From: Ravibacter sp964562455
Lineage (GTDB): Bacteria > Bacteroidota > Bacteroidia > Cytophagales > Spirosomataceae
Length of the DNA: 64,000 nt
Reading direction: 5' to 3'
Assembly: GCA_964562455.1 (NCBI GenBank)
Contig: CAZLTN010000002.1
Span: forward strand, 94,376 to 158,375
A program made the translations under genes and the position numbers. Under the pieces are notes generated by a model that did not search any database, was not told the origin of the DNA, and saw only the letters and a list, made by a program, of their open reading frames with translations. Below, one piece after another: positions 1 through 8,655 of this stretch; within the stretch, counting starts at the first letter, position 1, and the number at the start of each line of letters is the position of its first letter.

Positions 1-878
1 ATGTCGCCCGGCGCGCTGAGATCATAATAAAAGTCGGAATGCAAATGGACATTCGTAATTCGCTGCAAATGAAAAATAAGGCTGCTTCCGCCTTTCCTGA
101 ACTCGGCAAGCGTCTGTCCCGTGCCTTCTTTCATTTGCGGACCTATGTATTTATCCACCAACTCCGGTATTTTTGCTTCCAGCGTCTCAAAATCATTTTT
201 ATTCCTTAGTACGACGTACGTGAAATAATCGGAGATCATCCAGTTTTGTTGCTTCGCCTCTTCAAGGCCTTCAGTAGAAGCCAGCAGCCCAAACTGAAAA
301 TGACTATTCAGAGGGATATTTTCAATCACACCCGTTACCTTCATCGGTGCTTTGTTCTCCGTTTTAAAGCGGATCATCTTTCCCAGCGCCTCTTCTTCTC
401 CAAAGTATTTTCGGGCGACATCTTTTGTCAATACAACCGTATTGGGCTCAGTCAGCGCGGTTTTACTGTCACCCTGTATAAAGGGCAGCGTAAATACATC
501 AAAAAAATTAGGATCAGCATAGACCACCCGGTCAGACCTGAACTCCCGGTTGTCGACAAGGAGCTTGGGCGTCCAGTCAAAACTCTGTAGCCGGGTAGCG
601 TCTTCCACCTCCGGGAAATCTCTCCTCATAGCAGCAGCGACCGGCGCCATCACAACCGCTTCTTTCATTTTTTCGCCCTGTACATTTCCCTCAAAATAAA
701 CCCTTGCAATACGGTCAGCCTTTTTGTGAAACCGGTCGTAACCTAATTCATGGTTTACAAAAAGCATGATAATAAGACAGGTAGCCAGCCCTATGGAAAG
801 ACCAAAAATGTTGATGGCAGAGAACCACTTATTGTGGGTAAGGTTCCGCCAGGCTATTTTGAAATAATTCCGGATCAT
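1..878 (-). CDS. Duplicated MacB/FtsX ABC permease, N-terminal part (cut by window edge)
   Basis: Reading leftward from 878 the frame is open to the window edge and gives about 292 residues with no stop. It begins MIRNYFKIAWRN, has a first membrane helix at about residues 20-42, the HELGYDRFH-type motif that follows it in this family, and a periplasmic MacB_PCD-like domain. The last visible stretch contains ITNVHLHSDF, the conserved segment just before the second membrane helix, so the first FtsX unit and the whole second half lie outside the window. The start lies 44 nt from the stop of the next permease, so it is probably the last visible member of the operon 8331 to 1. Family assignment is firm; the substrate is unknown. 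Confidence 0.85.
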   Translation of the reverse strand, partial: MIRNYFKIAWRNLTHNKWFSAINIFGLSIGLATCLIIMLFVNHELGYDRFHKKADRIARVYFEGNVQGEKMKEAVVMAPVAAAMRRDFPEVEDATRLQSFDWTPKLLVDNREFRSDRVVYADPNFFDVFTLPFIQGDSKTALTEPNTVVLTKDVARKYFGEEEALGKMIRFKTENKAPMKVTGVIENIPLNSHFQFGLLASTEGLEEAKQQNWMISDYFTYVVLRNKNDFETLEAKIPELVDKYIGPQMKEGTGQTLAEFRKGGSSLIFHLQRITNVHLHSDFYYDLSAPGD

Positions 879-921
879 TTTTGACTAATCTTTTGGTGAT
901 ACAGGGGGGCTGAGTACATCC

Positions 922-3369
922 CTACTGGGTTCGCAACGACTTCACCGGGTTGACTACCGCCGCCCTTATCGCCTGCCAGCTTACTGTCAGCAAAGCAATC
1001 AGCACAGCCGCCAATCCGGCAACAGCGAACATCCACCACTCAATGTCGATGCGATAGGCAAAGTCCTGCAGCCATTTATTCATTCCCCACCACGCGATGG
1101 GTGAAGCTACGAGCATTGCAATCAGCACCAGCCTGACAAAATCCCTGGAAAGCATCGCCGTTATGCCCGATACAGTTGCTCCGAGTACCTTTCGGATACC
1201 TATTTCTTTTGCGCGCTGCTCGGTAGTGAAAGCCGCCAGTCCGAACAAGCCCAGACAGGAGATCAGGACAGCCAATATTGAAAAGGCACTGAAAATCGTT
1301 CCCGTCCGTTGCACATTGGCATACATATTATCGAAGCTCGTATCAAGAAATGTATACCTGATCGCCTGATTGGCAGAAAATACTCTCCACTTGGTAGAAA
1401 CCGCAGTAACTGCTTCCTTTAGATCCGTCCCGCTTATCTTGACGGCCATCATCGTGGGACTCTCACCCAAAACCATGCAAAGGCCGGCTACCTCGTCCTT
1501 CATAGACTCGAAATTGAAATCTTCGACCACTCCGATGACCCGCATTTTCCTTTCACCAGTTGTGATTTGGGCGCCAACCGGATTATCCAGCCGGAGCGAT
1601 TTCGCCAAAGTATGGTTGATAATAGCTCCCTCCGAGTCTGTTGCCAGTCCTTTACTGAAATTCCGGCCCTCACGGATCTGGATCCCCAATGTTGGAATAT
1701 AATCTTCATCAATTTGCCACATTTGCCCGGGCACGGACGCTTCCTCAGTGACCCTGCCATCCTGCCAGAATGGGTTGCCATTCCTTTTCACGCCCTCAAT
1801 AGTTACCGGCAGGTAATCGCTGACCGTCACATGCTGTACACCGGCAATACCACTGAGCGCTTCTTTCAAAGCCTGTACCTGTCCGCCCAGCGTATGCGTC
1901 CCCTGTATGATCATCACCTGGTCTTTATCAAATCCGATCTTCCTGTTTAGCATAAAATGCATCTGGCTGTCGATAATAAGCGTACCGACGATAAGAATGA
2001 TAGAAGTGGTGAATTGAAATATTACGAGGCCATTTCGCAGAACAGGATTCCTGGCCCCCTGGCTCAGTTGCCCTTTAAGCACCCTTGCAGGGCGAAATCC
2101 TGACAAGTAAACTGCCGGATAAAGTCCCGCGACCACTCCGATCCCCATCGCTGATATCAGTATGCCAGGCAATAACCAGATATTTTTCCAGGGGAATACC
2201 AGTTGTTTGCCCGACAGCTGGTTAAACAGCGGCAAAAACAACCAGGCCAATATCACTCCCAGAAAGATGGATAACATACTGTACACCATCGTTTCGGTCA
2301 GAAATTGTGCTACAAGCCCGCTGCGATGCGAACCCACTACTTTCCGGAGTCCGACTTCCCTTGCCCGCGCGGCAGATCTGGCGGTAGACAAGTTGACAAA
2401 GTTGATACAGGCTATCAGGAGTATAAAACCCGCAATACCCCCGAAAAGCCACACAAAACGAATGTCTCCTTTAGGGTTCGCTTCGTTATAATCCCGCAAA
2501 TCCCCCGAATGCAGATGAATGTCTGAAACAGGCTGAAGCGTCAGCCTGGCCGTGTTAATACGCTCGGGAACCTGGCGTCCCGCTGCCTTTATTGCAGGAA
2601 TCCAATAATTATCCAAAACATTTCTGGTCATCTTGCCGGTCAGCCGATCCAGGTCTGTGCCGGTCCTGACTTTGAAGTAAGTGATGTAATTGCTGGCCAT
2701 CCAGTTGGTCTGCTCACCGGGGTAGAAGGAGATACCGGATAAAGTGATGAAAATATCATATCCATATAAATGAGAATTGGCGGGGATGTCTTCCAATACT
2801 CCCTTTACGGTAAAAGGTTTGCTTTTATCGTTGTTCAGGTAAATCACCTCGCCAGGCATAACGCCTCCCGGGAAGTATTTTTTTGCCTTTGAAGCTGTGA
2901 GAACCGCCGTGTTGGGTTCGGTAAGCGCATGCTCCCGGTCGCCATGAGCCATCGGAAGCTGCAACATATCAAGCAGCCCCTGATCGATATATACTACGCC
3001 GTCTTCATGCATGCTTTCCGGGCGACGCTCTGTGGAGACCTGGTTGCTCCCTGCGCCGAAAAGCGGATTGGGAAGGAGACGGCCGGCTTCTATAATTTCC
3101 GGGAAATCAGCTTTCAGCGCCCCGGCCATCGGTGCCTGGAAGCTCACCCCCTTCACGATATTGCCTTGTTCATCATTAAATTGCCCTACCGCACGGAATA
3201 GCTGCCCTCTCTCCGGATAAGACTTGTCATAGCTGGTCTCATGGACTATGTACAGTCCTATTAACAGACAGGCAGCAATACTGAATGCAAATCCTCCGAT
3301 TTTAATGCAGGAGTAGAATTTGTGCTTTACGAAATTACGCCAGGAGATTTTCAAATAGTTTGTGAACAT
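922..3369 (-). CDS. Duplicated MacB/FtsX ABC permease
   Basis: 815 residues with the architecture MacB_PCD, FtsX, MacB_PCD, FtsX. Helix 1 is near residues 22-43, the first periplasmic domain about 45-290, and three helices fall near 305-325, 358-380 and 398-422. The loop RAREVGLRKVVGS marks the first FtsX unit; the second has EQRAKEIGIRKVLGA and the protein ends NPVKSLRTQ. The frame stays open 141 nt further upstream, but that stretch is a 19-bp repeat array, so the start at MFTNYLKISWRN is chosen because all paralogues begin this way. It is a close paralogue of the broken gene at 8656-11103, with the same length and a shared GAGSNQV segment. It carries no ATPase domain and must borrow one, possibly that at 41940. 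Confidence 0.9.
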   Translation of the reverse strand: MFTNYLKISWRNFVKHKFYSCIKIGGFAFSIAACLLIGLYIVHETSYDKSYPERGQLFRAVGQFNDEQGNIVKGVSFQAPMAGALKADFPEIIEAGRLLPNPLFGAGSNQVSTERRPESMHEDGVVYIDQGLLDMLQLPMAHGDREHALTEPNTAVLTASKAKKYFPGGVMPGEVIYLNNDKSKPFTVKGVLEDIPANSHLYGYDIFITLSGISFYPGEQTNWMASNYITYFKVRTGTDLDRLTGKMTRNVLDNYWIPAIKAAGRQVPERINTARLTLQPVSDIHLHSGDLRDYNEANPKGDIRFVWLFGGIAGFILLIACINFVNLSTARSAARAREVGLRKVVGSHRSGLVAQFLTETMVYSMLSIFLGVILAWLFLPLFNQLSGKQLVFPWKNIWLLPGILISAMGIGVVAGLYPAVYLSGFRPARVLKGQLSQGARNPVLRNGLVIFQFTTSIILIVGTLIIDSQMHFMLNRKIGFDKDQVMIIQGTHTLGGQVQALKEALSGIAGVQHVTVSDYLPVTIEGVKRNGNPFWQDGRVTEEASVPGQMWQIDEDYIPTLGIQIREGRNFSKGLATDSEGAIINHTLAKSLRLDNPVGAQITTGERKMRVIGVVEDFNFESMKDEVAGLCMVLGESPTMMAVKISGTDLKEAVTAVSTKWRVFSANQAIRYTFLDTSFDNMYANVQRTGTIFSAFSILAVLISCLGLFGLAAFTTEQRAKEIGIRKVLGATVSGITAMLSRDFVRLVLIAMLVASPIAWWGMNKWLQDFAYRIDIEWWMFAVAGLAAVLIALLTVSWQAIRAAVVNPVKSLRTQ

Positions 3370-3403
3370 TGTCTGATCTGTTTTTGGTTGTTCCGCAGTA
3401 ATT

Positions 3404-3526
3404 GTAGGGGCGCACGGCTGTTGTGGAGACGCACGGCTGTTGTGGAGACGCACGGCCGTTGTGGTGACGCACGGCTGTTGTGGTGACGCACGGCTGTTGT
3501 GGTGACGCACGGCCGTGCGTCTCTAC
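3404..3526. repeat. Six-unit 19-bp tandem array grown from a palindromic repeat
   Basis: Units of the form GAGACGCACGGCTGTTGTG start at 3426, 3445, 3464 and 3483. They are flanked by an incomplete first unit (3404-3425) and a last unit ending CCGTGCGTCTCTAC. The two outer ends are the arms of the dispersed palindrome found elsewhere in the window, so the array looks like an internal expansion of one copy. The TAG stop of the upstream permease gene (3523-3525) lies inside the last unit. The array lies between two co-oriented permease genes. Confidence 0.85.
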
Positions 3527-5922
3527 TCCGTTCGCAACGATTCCACCGGGTTCGCCATCGCCGCCTTTACCGCCTGCCAGCCCACCGTAGCTAAGGCAAT
3601 CAGGATAGCCAGAAAGCCTGCAAATGCAAACAGGTACCACCGGATCTCGATGCGGTATGCAAAGTCCTGAAGCCATCTTGTCATCACCATCCAGGTAATG
3701 GGTACGGCTAGCACGATTGCAATCAGTACCAGACGAAGATAGCTTGTTGACAATAGTCCAACGATATGGGTTGAGGAAGCACCCAGCACTTTGCGGATAC
3801 CAATTTCTTTTACCCGCAGTGCCGTCATGTACATCGAAAGCCCCAGCAGCCCAAGACAGGAAATCAGGATGGCCATCAGCGAAAAGCCGCCCATAAGCGT
3901 CTGCTGTGTTTGCTCCAATGTATAGAGCGCGGCATAACGGCTGTCGAGGAAGTCGTATGCAAAAGGCTGGTCAGGGTAATGCCTGTCCCATATCCGCTGA
4001 ATATACTCAAGCGTGGCAGGAATCCGGTTGCCCTTTATCCGTACCGATACCCACCGAACACCTCCGCCTCCCATCAGCATCACTACCGGCGGAATGCGCT
4101 GGTGCAGCGATTCGAAATGGTAATCTTTCGACACTCCTATGATAGTCCCGCTGATGCTGCCGTATACAAAATTATGCCCCGGCGCTTCCGCGGGGTTTTT
4201 CCATCCGAGCATGTCGGCTGCGGTTTCATTGATGACAAACCCGCTGGCAGAATCGGTGGCAAATTCGTTGGAGAAATTCCGTCCGGCAGCCATTTCGATC
4301 TGGTAGGCCGGGATAAAACGCTCATCGACGGTCAGCATTTTTAGTGTGACCGAAGCAGGAACAAGGGAGTCTCCTCTTTTCACCTTTGCATCCCACGAAT
4401 CGAGCAGCTTCCCGGTAGGGATCCGGGAAGACCTCCCGACCTCCAGCACATGGCTGTCGTTCAGCAGGTCATTCCGTATGGCCTCAAACCCGCTTTCGGT
4501 CTGACCGCTACGGAATACTACCACCTGGTCCTTGCTGTAACCGAGGTCGACATTCTGCATATACTGCAACTGCCGGTACACTACCGTCGTACACCCTATC
4601 AGAAGCGCGGCAATAGAAAACTGCACTACTACCAGGCCCTGCCGGACCCGGCCACTCTTCAACCCCATCGAAAGGCGCCCTTTGAGAATGCTGACCGGCT
4701 GGAAGGATGTAAGGTAAAAAGCCGGATAGCTTCCTGAAAGCAGCGTGACAAACAGCAGGAACGCTACCAGCCATAGCAGATTGACAGGCGACAGCAACGC
4801 AGATAATGCTAGTGATTTACCTGCGAACCGGTTAAGGTAGGGCAACAGCAGTGATGCCAACAGCAGTCCCAGCAGCAGCGCAAACACCGTAAACAGGAAC
4901 GACTCGCTTATAAACTGCTTCACCAGCCGGGCCTTGCTTACCCCCATTACCTTTTTGAGCCCTATTTCACGGGCACGCTTCGAAGCTCTCGCCGTAGTAA
5001 GATTCATGTAGTTGATACATGCTATCAACAGAATAAAAAGGGCAATTGCTGAAAAATAGTACACATAGCGGATATCGGAGTTGGCTTCCATCTCGCTGTC
5101 TAAGTGAGAATGCAGGTGAATATCCGTAAGCGGCGTTAGGCTCAGCACCGACCAGGACGAAGTATTGGGGCCGATATGTTTATCCTGGAACGCCGGGAAC
5201 GCTTTTTCTATCGCTACCGGATCGGCGCCGGGCTCGAGCAGAAGAAAAAGGAAAAACGAATTGTTTCCCCAGTCGGTACGTAGCCGTTCGGCCCCGTACA
5301 TCCTGTCGTCGCGAAGGGTAGAAAACGACGCAATAAATTGCGGATGAAACGAAGATTGCGCCGGAAGCGGCTCGAAAACAGCTGTGACCTTATAATCGAC
5401 CTGGTTGTCGATGCGCAAAACCTGGCCAACCGGATCATCCTGTCCGAAGTATTTTTCGGCCATTGGCCGGGATAATATTACCGAGTAAGGCTCGGCGAGT
5501 ACCTGGTCGGGGCTACCTCCCTTAATATTAAAATCGAATACTCTAAAAAGGTTTTCCTCGGCAGCAAAGATATTTTCTTCCCGGAATATCTTTTCCCCTC
5601 TCCTGACGAGCGCGCTGGTGCCGAACAGACGGACTGCTTCCTTAATCTGCGGGAATTCCTCCCTGATCAGCGGTCCATAGGGCGGCGCGACCGTACCGAG
5701 CCGCAGGGACGGCGTACCGTCGGCAGACAGGAAAGTACGATTCAGCCGGTAAACCCGGTCGGCGTTAGTATGGTAACGATCGTAGCTCAGCTCGTCCCTG
5801 ATAAACAGGAACAGCAGCAGAAAGCAGCATATCCCCACAGCCAGCCCCAGCAGGTTGATCGAAGAGTATATCTTGTTCCGGAGGATATTCCTCCAGGCTA
5901 TAGTGAAATGGGATGTTATCAT
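3523..5922 (-). CDS. Duplicated MacB/FtsX ABC permease
   Basis: 799 residues, starting MITSHFTIAWRN, with the first helix near 20-40 and the segment DIHLHSHLD before helix 2. The first FtsX loop reads RAREIGLKKVMGV, and the second RVKEIGIRKVLGAS. The C-terminus ANPVESLRTE matches most paralogues. Only 4 nt separate its start from the stop of the frameshifted permease upstream, so the two are almost certainly translated from one message. Its TAG stop is provided by the 19-bp repeat array. The periplasmic domains differ clearly from those of its neighbours, which suggests a different partner or substrate; none can be named. Confidence 0.9.
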   Translation of the reverse strand: MITSHFTIAWRNILRNKIYSSINLLGLAVGICCFLLLFLFIRDELSYDRYHTNADRVYRLNRTFLSADGTPSLRLGTVAPPYGPLIREEFPQIKEAVRLFGTSALVRRGEKIFREENIFAAEENLFRVFDFNIKGGSPDQVLAEPYSVILSRPMAEKYFGQDDPVGQVLRIDNQVDYKVTAVFEPLPAQSSFHPQFIASFSTLRDDRMYGAERLRTDWGNNSFFLFLLLEPGADPVAIEKAFPAFQDKHIGPNTSSWSVLSLTPLTDIHLHSHLDSEMEANSDIRYVYYFSAIALFILLIACINYMNLTTARASKRAREIGLKKVMGVSKARLVKQFISESFLFTVFALLLGLLLASLLLPYLNRFAGKSLALSALLSPVNLLWLVAFLLFVTLLSGSYPAFYLTSFQPVSILKGRLSMGLKSGRVRQGLVVVQFSIAALLIGCTTVVYRQLQYMQNVDLGYSKDQVVVFRSGQTESGFEAIRNDLLNDSHVLEVGRSSRIPTGKLLDSWDAKVKRGDSLVPASVTLKMLTVDERFIPAYQIEMAAGRNFSNEFATDSASGFVINETAADMLGWKNPAEAPGHNFVYGSISGTIIGVSKDYHFESLHQRIPPVVMLMGGGGVRWVSVRIKGNRIPATLEYIQRIWDRHYPDQPFAYDFLDSRYAALYTLEQTQQTLMGGFSLMAILISCLGLLGLSMYMTALRVKEIGIRKVLGASSTHIVGLLSTSYLRLVLIAIVLAVPITWMVMTRWLQDFAYRIEIRWYLFAFAGFLAILIALATVGWQAVKAAMANPVESLRTE

Positions 5923-5926
5923 ACTG

Positions 5927-7699
5927 TTATTCCGTTCTTAATGATTCCACAGGGTTCGCCATCGCCGCGCGAATTGCCTGGAAACTAATCGTAAGCAGTG
6001 CGATCAGCACCGCCACCAGCCCGGCCACTGCAAACATCCACCATTGTATCTCGATGCGGTAGGCGAAATCATCCAGCCAGTTGTTCATTGCCCACCAGGC
6101 AATGGGCGAGGCTATCATAACGGAGATCAGCACCAGCTTCACAAAGTCCCTGGAAAGCAGTCTGACGATATTCGATACAGTTGCCCCCAATACTTTTCGG
6201 ATGCCGATTTCCTTCGTCCGGCTTTCCGCCCGGAATGTAGCCAGTCCATACAAGCCCAGGACAGATACGACCGATGCCAGTACCGCAAACAGCAGGATGA
6301 GCGTAGTAGACCGTCTTTCTTCCTTATACAACAGGTCGAAATCATCGTTAAGAAAGGTATAGCTAAACGGAATATCGGGGAAGTTGCTTTTCCAGATCCG
6401 TTCCGTTGCGCGCTGGGCTTCTATGTTCTTCCCGGGCATGGTCTGTACCAGGAAATGCGAAACACCGTTCCGATGAGTCTTGATTACAGCCGGGTCAATC
6501 TTTTCACGCAGGCTTTTGTAATAAAAATCTTTCACCACCCCGATAATAACGCCGCTGTCACCCCGCCCTTCAAAGCGCTGCCCGATGACAGGCTCGTGTA
6601 TTCCTAATGTTTTGACAGCTGTTTCATTGAGAATGACATTATTTTCGTCGGCTTTGCTATCGGGCAAAAACCACCGGCCGGCGGTCAGTTCCAGGTTAAG
6701 TATTTCATTGAACCCGTCCGTCACTTCAAAAAAAGTTATGTTTGGATTGAAATCCGGCTCGCGGCCATTCCAATCTGCGGCCCCGGAAGAGTAGCTCTGC
6801 ATATTCACTACCGATCCGTTCAGATAAGACACTTTCGAAATACCCGGCCTGGTAAGAAGCTCATGCTTCAGTTCTTTTAACCTGGCTTTTCGTCCGTCCC
6901 TGTCGTAATGCGACATCGCCTGGAAAGGAACTATAAACGACAATACCTGGGACTTGTCATAGCTTTCGTTTTCACTATTGATAAAGCTCATCTGGTTGTA
7001 GATCACCATAGTACTTATAATAAGCACGACCGAAGCGGTAAATTGCACTACTACCAAAGCCTGGCGAAGAAAATTGCCTTTGATTTGCAGGGGGTTGGAG
7101 CCACGGAATACGGATAACGGCCGGAAAGACGACAACAAGAAAGCCGGATAGATACTGATCAGCACCACGACGATCGCAACCGTAAAGCCGATCAGACCCC
7201 ATAGATCCGTTGACCAGAACAAGAGCTCGAAACGGCTTTCGGTCAGATTGTTAAAGACAGGTATCAATCCGTTGGCCAGCAGAATCGTCAACAGGATCGT
7301 TATGGCGATGAACAAGATAGATTCCAGTACAAATTGAGAGAACAGAGAGGCCCTGCCGGCGCCGACCATTTTTTTAACGCTCACTTCTTTACTCCTGTGC
7401 AGCGCCCTGGCCGTAGTAAGATTTACATAATTAATGCACGCTATGACGAGTATAAGGATTCCCAAAGCAGTAAAGATTTTTACCGTTTTCCGGTTGCCAA
7501 GCTGAATACTGGCTGTCTGCAGGTCGTCTTCAAAATGCATTTCCCGGAGAGATATGAGACCAACCGTCGCGTTATTATTTTCTCTATGCGCGTCCATAAT
7601 TTGCTCTATACCTTTTGTTACGCCGTCTACAGACGCCGAAGGAACTATCCTTACAAACGTACGGAAGTCAAAACTCCCCCATTTACTATCTTTAATCAC
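5927..7699 (-). CDS. Permease, C-terminal three quarters, separated by an 11-bp duplication
   Basis: 590-residue frame beginning at a GTG (7699) that overlaps the stop of the upstream fragment as GTGA. It contains the end of the first periplasmic domain, the loop HRSKEVSVKKMVGAG, the second periplasmic domain, ESRTKEIGIRKVLGA and the end ANPVESLRTE. Together with 7696-8331 it makes one normal permease. An exact 11-bp tandem duplication (TCTTTAATCAC at 7689-7699 and 7700-7710) shifts the frame; removing one copy gives a continuous 797-residue protein reading NPKIVIKDSKWGSF across the junction. Without helix 1 this part should not work alone, unless coupled re-initiation at GTGA makes both halves and they assemble. 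Confidence 0.85.
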   Translation of the reverse strand: MIKDSKWGSFDFRTFVRIVPSASVDGVTKGIEQIMDAHRENNNATVGLISLREMHFEDDLQTASIQLGNRKTVKIFTALGILILVIACINYVNLTTARALHRSKEVSVKKMVGAGRASLFSQFVLESILFIAITILLTILLANGLIPVFNNLTESRFELLFWSTDLWGLIGFTVAIVVVLISIYPAFLLSSFRPLSVFRGSNPLQIKGNFLRQALVVVQFTASVVLIISTMVIYNQMSFINSENESYDKSQVLSFIVPFQAMSHYDRDGRKARLKELKHELLTRPGISKVSYLNGSVVNMQSYSSGAADWNGREPDFNPNITFFEVTDGFNEILNLELTAGRWFLPDSKADENNVILNETAVKTLGIHEPVIGQRFEGRGDSGVIIGVVKDFYYKSLREKIDPAVIKTHRNGVSHFLVQTMPGKNIEAQRATERIWKSNFPDIPFSYTFLNDDFDLLYKEERRSTTLILLFAVLASVVSVLGLYGLATFRAESRTKEIGIRKVLGATVSNIVRLLSRDFVKLVLISVMIASPIAWWAMNNWLDDFAYRIEIQWWMFAVAGLVAVLIALLTISFQAIRAAMANPVESLRTE

Positions 7700-7710
7700 T
7701 CTTTAATCAC
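7689..7710. repeat. 11-bp exact tandem duplication causing a frameshift
   Basis: TCTTTAATCAC occurs twice, back to back. Because 11 is not a multiple of three it breaks the permease reading frame. The two copies are identical, so the change is recent, or reversible by slippage, or an assembly artefact. Confidence 0.93.
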
Positions 7711-8331
7711 TATTTTCGGATTTGCCCTCCTGGCAGCCAGCGGCAACAACAGCTCATGGCGAAAGCTGGAATTGGCAGGATAGTCTTTCAGCACGGCCTG
7801 CACTACAAAATCTGCAGTATCTATCCTGAGTGTTTTGCCCATAGGATCGCTGATGCCGAAATATTTCCTGGCACCCGACTCTGTAATGGCTACATGGTAA
7901 ATTCCGCTGTTAAATGCTGCAGCACTTCCACGGACGAAGTCGTAATGGAACATATCAAACCAATGCTCATCCACACACGCTACGTTTTTTTCCTGGAAGA
8001 ATTCCCCATTGACCCTGATAGCAGGATTCAGAGTGCTGATGCGGGTTACCAGCTCAACTTCCGGCAATTCTTCCCTGATAGCTTCCCCCAGCATGTACGG
8101 CGATGCTTCCCATACCCAGGTGCTGCCGTTGCCTGTCGCTATATAGCTCTTGATACGATAAATATTGTCCGCAGCAGGATGAAAATTGTCATACGACAAC
8201 TCATTCTTCACCCATAGAAAAATAAAAAGGCTGGCTGTCATACCGATGGTCAGACCGGCAAGGTTGATAGCAGTGGTCGTTTTATTGCGGGCCATGTGCC
8301 GCCAGGCAATAATGAGATAGGACGTTATCAT
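7696..8331 (-). CDS. Permease, N-terminal quarter, separated by an 11-bp duplication
   Basis: 211-residue fragment beginning MITSYLIIAWRHMARNK, with helix 1 near residues 20-42, the ELSYDNFH motif and most of the first periplasmic domain. It ends PKIVIKE where the 11-bp duplication introduces TGA. It is the first gene of the operon reaching to position 1 and lies about 40 nt downstream of a predicted sigma-54 start site. As a single-helix protein with one periplasmic domain it has no known independent role. It is best read as the 5' part of a broken permease gene. Confidence 0.85.
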   Translation of the reverse strand: MITSYLIIAWRHMARNKTTTAINLAGLTIGMTASLFIFLWVKNELSYDNFHPAADNIYRIKSYIATGNGSTWVWEASPYMLGEAIREELPEVELVTRISTLNPAIRVNGEFFQEKNVACVDEHWFDMFHYDFVRGSAAAFNSGIYHVAITESGARKYFGISDPMGKTLRIDTADFVVQAVLKDYPANSSFRHELLLPLAARRANPKIVIKE

Positions 8332-8655
8332 AGTTTAAAGTTATCTATAACGCAGCGTTTATCTTCTTTCCCTGACCTCTTAACAATTGTCGGACCACCT
8401 TCTTAACTGACTTATAATCAACGACTATTGCTGTCTCGTCCTGTTTCATTGTCCGATAATGAACACTTACTGTCCGTAACCGGCCAGAACATTCAATGCA
8501 ATGAAGAACCCGGGACAATTGATCACTAAGATATCAAGTATCTTCGCGTATAATGATGTGTCGTCAGATATTACCTAATCTGTAGAAAAATAGCATCCGG
8601 GCAAACCGCATACCCTGTTAGGGGCTATCCCGCAACATAAACAGGCTGTCCGATT
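8332..8655. other. 324-bp intergenic region with promoter and a repeat-like segment
   Basis: Besides the sigma-54-like promoter and dyads, positions 8608-8653 (CCCTGTTAGGGGCTATCC and following) resemble 25404-25441, including the downstream words that read ACAGGCTGTCCG here and GGACAGCCCG there. This points to a second dispersed repeat family. No open frame with coding character was seen. Confidence 0.6.
8382..8486 (-). promoter_or_regulatory. Sigma-54-like promoter with tandem enhancer dyads (permease operon 8331 to 1)
   Basis: Dyads: TGTCCGATAATGAACA at 8450-8465 and TGTCCGTAACCGGCCA at 8471-8486, 21 bp apart start to start. The minus strand reads TGGTCCGACAATTGTT from 8397 to 8382, a fair match to TGGCACG-N4-TTGCW (GT instead of GC at -12). 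The -24 GG lies 54 bp from the nearer dyad, and the predicted start site is near 8372. The dyads are assigned to the regulator at 46325 by inference. Confidence 0.68.

Noticed and set aside
3370..3510. N-terminal extension of the permease at 922 (MRHHNSRASPQQPC...)
   Set aside because: It is translation of the 19-bp repeat array; all paralogues start at MxxNYxKIxWRN.
3404..3526. CRISPR-like array
   Set aside because: The units are contiguous 19-bp tandem repeats without spacers, and no cas genes are present.
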